A DNA stretch of 17,790 nt, from NCBI GenBank assembly GCA_964432995.1, contig CAYSPU010000112.1, forward strand, positions 1-17,790. The letters run 5' to 3'. Source of the stretch: CAYSPU01 sp964432995. Its GTDB lineage: Bacteria > Verrucomicrobiota > Verrucomicrobiia > Limisphaerales > JAHDYP01. Made by a program: the position numbers and the translations under genes. Shown here in pieces: positions 15,170 to 17,790 of this stretch. The notes under the pieces were generated by a model. That model had not been told where the DNA came from, made no database searches, and saw only the letters and a program-made list of their open reading frames with translations. Every line of letters starts with the position of its first letter. Within the stretch, counting starts at the first letter, position 1.

Positions 15170-16321
15170 TCACTTCGTTGCGGGGGGCTTCAGCTTCAGT
15201 TCAGTCATTTCCGTCGACTCCCCCACGCGGATAACGACGGAATCGGCGAGGATCTTCACGCAGCGCACATCGACCTTGGCGGTGCCCACGCGCACGGTGC
15301 CGCTTTCGCCTTCGTTCAGGGGCGTATCGTTGATGAGGGCCACCTTGTTCTTCCCGCTTCCCATGATGCCGAGCAGCCGGAGTTCGTCCGGGACCGGCGT
15401 CGGGGCGATGACGAGCGGTGGACCGGGAGTCACCGGCGCCGACGCCCGCATCGGGACCTGGATGTCGCGAATCCGGTCGAGATCGCCAGCCCGAAGCTGG
15501 TCGTCGCGCCCGTACTTCATCCACTCCACAATCCGACCGAGCCCGTATACCTTGTCGGCCTCGAGAAACAGGTCGATCTGGCCTTCGGTGTAGTTGTTCT
15601 GGCGAATGGCCGCGAGTTCGGTGGTCTCCCCCAGGCTTTCCATGAAACGGTAGGAAATCAGTTCGCAGAAGCCCTCGACCGCCTTGCGGCTGATCCGGCG
15701 CTCCTGGGGCAACTCCTCCTTCAGCCAGGTGTGCGTCAACTCATGGGCGTAGGTGGAGAGAAGTCGCGTCTTCGGGAGGGCGCTCAGGATACCCACGGTA
15801 TGCTCCCAGCGGGTGTCGTGGTAGAGCAGACTTCGCGTGTAGCCGTAGAGGAACGGGCACTGGCGCTCGAAGCCGGGGCTCTGCAGGATCTGGTCCATGT
15901 GGACTTGGTTCTCGATGGTGAGGGTGACGTTGGTGGCGGGAAGCCGGAGAAACCGCGCCAGGAGACGATCGAGTTCCGGTCGGGCCTCGAGCAGGATCTG
16001 CCGCGCCTTGGCCGCATCCAGCACGGCCACTTTGGCGTCCCGCGCGCAGAGGAACCGCCCGTCGCCCACCTCGGTGTAGTCCACCTTCACCGGAAGCCGG
16101 CAGAGCGCGCAGACTCGCGGGAGCTTCATGCAGGCACCGCACACCGGCCGCTTCTCCCCCGTGGCCCGGTCGGTCACATAGTAGATGACCTCGTCCGTGA
16201 TGAACTGACCGCAGGTGGCGCACTGCGGCTCCGCCCAGGCCACCCTCGCCAACCAGAAGCTGGCCAGCACCCCGATCCACAAGCCGTTACGCCAGAGTCG
16301 ACGCGTTCCATCGTTTCGCAC
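15170..16321 (-). CDS. Exported LIM-DA1-type zinc metallopeptidase with GspC/PilP-like C-terminal domain
   Basis: From the GTG at 16321 the protein is 383 residues. Residues 1-30 form a signal peptide ending AWA-EP. Residues 34-95 form a LIM-like zinc finger: Cys34, Cys37, Cys61, Cys64, then Cys71, Cys74, Cys92 and Asp95; the second half fits the LIM spacing, while six rather than two residues join the halves. The peptidase core has HELTH (His193, Glu194, His197) and AVEGFCEL with Glu216 or Glu220, as in plant DA1 (HEMMH and EGxC). A loop PVTPGPP leads to a small beta-rich domain at about 316-383 with LLGIMGSGKNKVALIND, resembling GspC/PilP periplasmic domains. An ATG at 16411 is possible, but the added segment is low-complexity and contains an 11-bp tandem duplication. 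yqgE follows 60 bp downstream. Confidence 0.8.
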   Translation of the reverse strand: MRNDGTRRLWRNGLWIGVLASFWLARVAWAEPQCATCGQFITDEVIYYVTDRATGEKRPVCGACMKLPRVCALCRLPVKVDYTEVGDGRFLCARDAKVAVLDAAKARQILLEARPELDRLLARFLRLPATNVTLTIENQVHMDQILQSPGFERQCPFLYGYTRSLLYHDTRWEHTVGILSALPKTRLLSTYAHELTHTWLKEELPQERRISRKAVEGFCELISYRFMESLGETTELAAIRQNNYTEGQIDLFLEADKVYGLGRIVEWMKYGRDDQLRAGDLDRIRDIQVPMRASAPVTPGPPLVIAPTPVPDELRLLGIMGSGKNKVALINDTPLNEGESGTVRVGTAKVDVRCVKILADSVVIRVGESTEMTELKLKPPATK

Positions 16322-16359
16322 GGGCGGCACTCTGCCCCAGCTCGAGTGCGGAAGCAATG

Positions 16360-16381
16360 CTGCAGGGAGGCTGCAGGGAGG
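16360..16381 (+). repeat. Tandem 11-bp duplication
   Basis: CTGCAGGGAGG occurs twice in direct tandem. The unit is not a multiple of three, and it lies just upstream of the preferred start of the peptidase gene, which supports treating this stretch as untranslated. Confidence 0.85.
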
Positions 16382-16473
16382 CGGGGGCAGAACGCGCCGC
16401 GGCGGCGCCATCAACGGTCGCGGGCCAAGAGGCTTGACCCTGTCGATGCACGCCCCGGTTTGCAGGCCGTGCT

Positions 16474-16974
16474 ATGAAGAAGCTCTGTGTGCGGCGAGGC
16501 GCGCTCCGACGAGGCGGCTGTGCCCTCACCCTGGCCGGTTTGCTTTCGACCGGCGTGCTGGACGCGGTCGGTGCCGAACCGGGGTTCTATCGGCTGACGG
16601 TGCGCCTGGCGGACGGATCATTCGCCGGCGGTGGCATCGCACCCCGCCGCCGAGGCGGGGCCGTCCCGGAGCCGACAGAGCCCCCGTCCGCAGCGCCAAA
16701 CACCGCTCGTGGAACGGGGACGACCGAACCGCCAGCGCCACTTGCGCGAGGATTCGGGGCGTCCACTCTGCTCTTGCACGTTTCCCGGCGTTGCGATAGA
16801 CATCCGCGCATCTCTGCCGGTTGCGCCGTGGGACGCATATTGCGCGGAGCGAACAACAGGCCCGGCACGTGGCATCCGACGCCCGATCCAACGAAGTCGT
16901 TCTTCCGAAAGCCTCTCTTCGGTGGAATCGAGCCGCACCCTGGTTGGTCGGGGTGGGCACTCTGGCCTTTCTGA
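16474..16974 (+). CDS. Short exported protein whose frame runs into a dispersed repeat (possibly disrupted gene)
   Basis: The frame is open for 166 residues. Residues 1-34 look like a genuine signal peptide: a basic n-region, a hydrophobic core ALTLAGLLSTGVL and an end AVGA before EPGFYRLTVRLADGSF. From about residue 56 it enters the palindrome at 16642-16660 and then the dispersed repeat, after which composition becomes random-like. Only the first 56 or so residues look native, so this is probably a gene cut short by repeat insertion, or a non-coding frame behind a real promoter. A small membrane protein frame begins past the repeat in another phase and could be its displaced 3' part. It is divergent from the DA1-type peptidase gene. 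No family is recognised. Confidence 0.4.
   Translation: MKKLCVRRGALRRGGCALTLAGLLSTGVLDAVGAEPGFYRLTVRLADGSFAGGGIAPRRRGGAVPEPTEPPSAAPNTARGTGTTEPPAPLARGFGASTLLLHVSRRCDRHPRISAGCAVGRILRGANNRPGTWHPTPDPTKSFFRKPLFGGIEPHPGWSGWALWPF
16642..16660. repeat. Perfect palindrome at the left edge of repeat copy B
   Basis: CCCCGCC at 16642-16648 pairs with GGCGGGG at 16654-16660 around GCCGA. The inner 12-mer CCGCCGAGGCGG (16647-16658) is the exact reverse complement of CCGCCTCGGCGG at 6266-6277, on the opposite side of repeat copy A, which suggests terminal inverted repeats of one element family. Confidence 0.7.
16664..16760 (+). repeat. Dispersed repeat, copy B (about 97 bp)
   Basis: This is the gap-free counterpart of 6169-6265, identical over 16664-16680 and over the 39 bases 16715-16753, with about a dozen scattered differences elsewhere. 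It lies inside the reading frame that starts at 16474. Both copies face the same way. Confidence 0.85.
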
Positions 16975-17126
16975 TCCTCGGCTACCTGCTTTTCGATTGG
17001 CTGCGAAGGCGCAAGGCCGTCCGCAGAGTGGAACACATCCGGCGTCGCGCGCAGGAAGAATGGCAGCAGCAACTGCGGCAGTTGCACGCGCCGCGCGATT
17101 CCCACACGCCCAGCCCCCAGGCGTGA
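16869..17126 (+). CDS. Small single-pass membrane protein with basic coiled tail
   Basis: From a GTG at 16869 the protein is 85 residues; an in-frame TTG at 16821 would add 16. About 25 polar residues precede a strong transmembrane helix, PWLVGVGTLAFLILGYLLF, followed by a basic segment WLRRRKAVRRVEH and a charged helix AQEEWQQQLRQL, which is the pattern of an anchored protein with a cytoplasmic tail. No family is recognised and no strong SD is visible. It starts about 110 bp after repeat copy B. Because the upstream frame with a signal peptide is broken near that repeat, this may be the 3' half of a split gene rather than an independent one. Confidence 0.45.
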   Translation: MASDARSNEVVLPKASLRWNRAAPWLVGVGTLAFLILGYLLFDWLRRRKAVRRVEHIRRRAQEEWQQQLRQLHAPRDSHTPSPQA

Positions 17127-17176
17127 GCCCTCCCTCTCCGTGCGGGAAGCAGCGCCAACTGCCGCGCCGGGCCATT

Positions 17177-17449
17177 CTACTCGCGCGATTCGACGTAGAC
17201 CTCCCAGCCCTTCTCCGTGGGAACGACCGGAAAGACGTCGAAGGTCAGTTCCGGCCAGTCCGCGGTGTAGCGCTGGATGGACTCCGCGGTCGCGGTTTCG
17301 AAGAGAATGACGGCGCGGCCTCCCTGGACATCCAGGAAGCTCATCGGGTTCTTGAAATCGGCCGGGTAGAGGTAGTTCCGACGCCGCAGCAGGACTTCCT
17401 GGGAGGTCTTGCTGTCCCGCGGAAACGTGGCGATGGCGACGAAGTGCAT
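17177..17449 (-). CDS. Small alpha/beta protein, DUF3303-like
   Basis: The 90-residue protein begins HFVAIATFPRD and includes GGRAVILFETATAESIQRYT and LTFDVFPVVP, a strand-helix-strand layout like dimeric alpha/beta barrel proteins such as DUF3303 or muconolactone isomerase-type folds. The family assignment is tentative. The ATG at 17449 was chosen because upstream in-frame residues (to 17530) are arginine/serine-rich and unlike the rest; no SD is visible. No signal peptide or membrane segment is present. The gene is divergent from the cytidylate kinase-like gene, with a 110-bp spacer. Confidence 0.65.
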   Translation of the reverse strand: MHFVAIATFPRDSKTSQEVLLRRRNYLYPADFKNPMSFLDVQGGRAVILFETATAESIQRYTADWPELTFDVFPVVPTEKGWEVYVESRE

Positions 17450-17559
17450 AGGTAGTAGTTTGCGCAACTTAGTCCGTGCCGACACGGCGCGCAAGCGCGA
17501 CCGAGGGGACGCCTCAACCGACGGTGGCAACGCTGTAAACCCGACACGAAGGAATGGTC

Positions 17560-17790
17560 ATGATCGATATTGAAGACCTGGTGCGAAAGCAGATCGCCCT
17601 GTACCGGGCCTGTGACATCCGGGCGGCGCGCGAGCCAAGACCCGGCCGCGGCAAGGCGGGCAGGCTGGTCTATGGGCCCTATCTCCTCATCTCTCGCGAG
17701 AAGGGCGCGGGCGGAAGTGCGGTGGCCCGACTGGCCGGTCAGCGTCTGGGCTGGCAGATCTTGATCCGCCGCTGTCGTGGCGAAGGCGAG
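17560..17790 (+). CDS. Cytidylate kinase-like family protein (5' part only)
   Basis: The frame is open from the ATG at 17560 to the right edge, 77 codons. The start is set by a GAAGGA SD six bases upstream; an ATG at 17554 is too close to it. After an N-terminal helix (IEDLVRKQIALYR) comes PYLLISREKGAGGSAVARLAGQRLGW, matching the P-loop-like ISRE-G-GG-IA-LA-LGW pattern of cytidylate kinase-like proteins. In these the strand after LGW usually continues toward an FD-E motif; here the last codons read QILIRRCRGEGE, which departs from that, so a frameshift or simple divergence near the edge cannot be excluded. Function within the family is mostly unknown. Confidence 0.65.
   Translation, partial: MIDIEDLVRKQIALYRACDIRAAREPRPGRGKAGRLVYGPYLLISREKGAGGSAVARLAGQRLGWQILIRRCRGEGE

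Noticed and set aside
13362..15173. 603-codon open frame on the minus strand
   Set aside because: It is antisense to yqhD and a shifted frame of yqgE; both real genes have complete family motifs.
15008..16477. 489-codon open frame on the plus strand
   Set aside because: It is antisense to the LIM-DA1-type peptidase and yqgE genes, which carry conserved motifs.
1..17790. Defence system, CRISPR array, prophage or biosynthetic cluster
   Set aside because: No spaced direct repeats, nuclease/toxin pairs, integrase, phage structural genes or synthase modules were seen; the genes are mostly housekeeping or metabolic.

Overview
This is a high-GC bacterial chromosomal window with tightly packed genes on both strands, few strong Shine-Dalgarno (SD) sites, and some GTG starts. 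The family mix (short ceramidase-type hydrolase, DegT/DnrJ-type aminotransferase with a twin-arginine leader, DA1-type peptidase, cytidylate kinase-like protein) suggests Verrucomicrobiota or a relative within the PVC group. That assignment is inference from gene content only; no rRNA or other phylogenetic marker was used. No tRNA, rRNA, CRISPR array, prophage or complete insertion sequence was seen.

Layout. 1-2724 (minus): an exported DegT-type aminotransferase is coupled through an ATGA overlap to a secreted ceramidase-like hydrolase that runs off the left edge. 2993-3202 (minus): a small membrane protein. 3203-3745: no convincing gene, but a perfect 11-bp hairpin and a 13-bp direct repeat. 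3746-5998 (minus): comF, accD and a two-CBS-domain protein, all read in one direction. 5999-6342: a divergent spacer holding the first copy of a dispersed repeat. 6343-7479 (plus): an ApbE-type lipoprotein that converges on and overlaps the superoxide dismutase gene. 7415-10072 (minus): rlmN, hisH and sod. 10073-10513: a divergent spacer. 10514-14534 (plus): a compact four-gene operon encoding a Gfo/Idh/MocA oxidoreductase, a TIM-barrel sugar isomerase-type protein, CutC and a YqhD-type alcohol dehydrogenase. 14549-16321 (minus): YqgE/AlgH and a secreted LIM-DA1-type metallopeptidase. 16474-17126 (plus): two short reading frames around the second repeat copy, possibly remnants of one gene. 17177-17449 (minus): a small alpha/beta protein. 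17560-end (plus): a cytidylate kinase-like gene cut by the right edge.

Housekeeping functions (AccD, HisH, RlmN, SOD, ComF, YqgE) are mixed with exported or envelope proteins. The most distinctive items are the predicted exported LIM-DA1 peptidase with a GspC/PilP-like C-terminal domain, the four-gene plus-strand operon, and a roughly 97-bp dispersed repeat present at 6169-6265 and 16664-16760, the second copy apparently disrupting a small exported protein gene.
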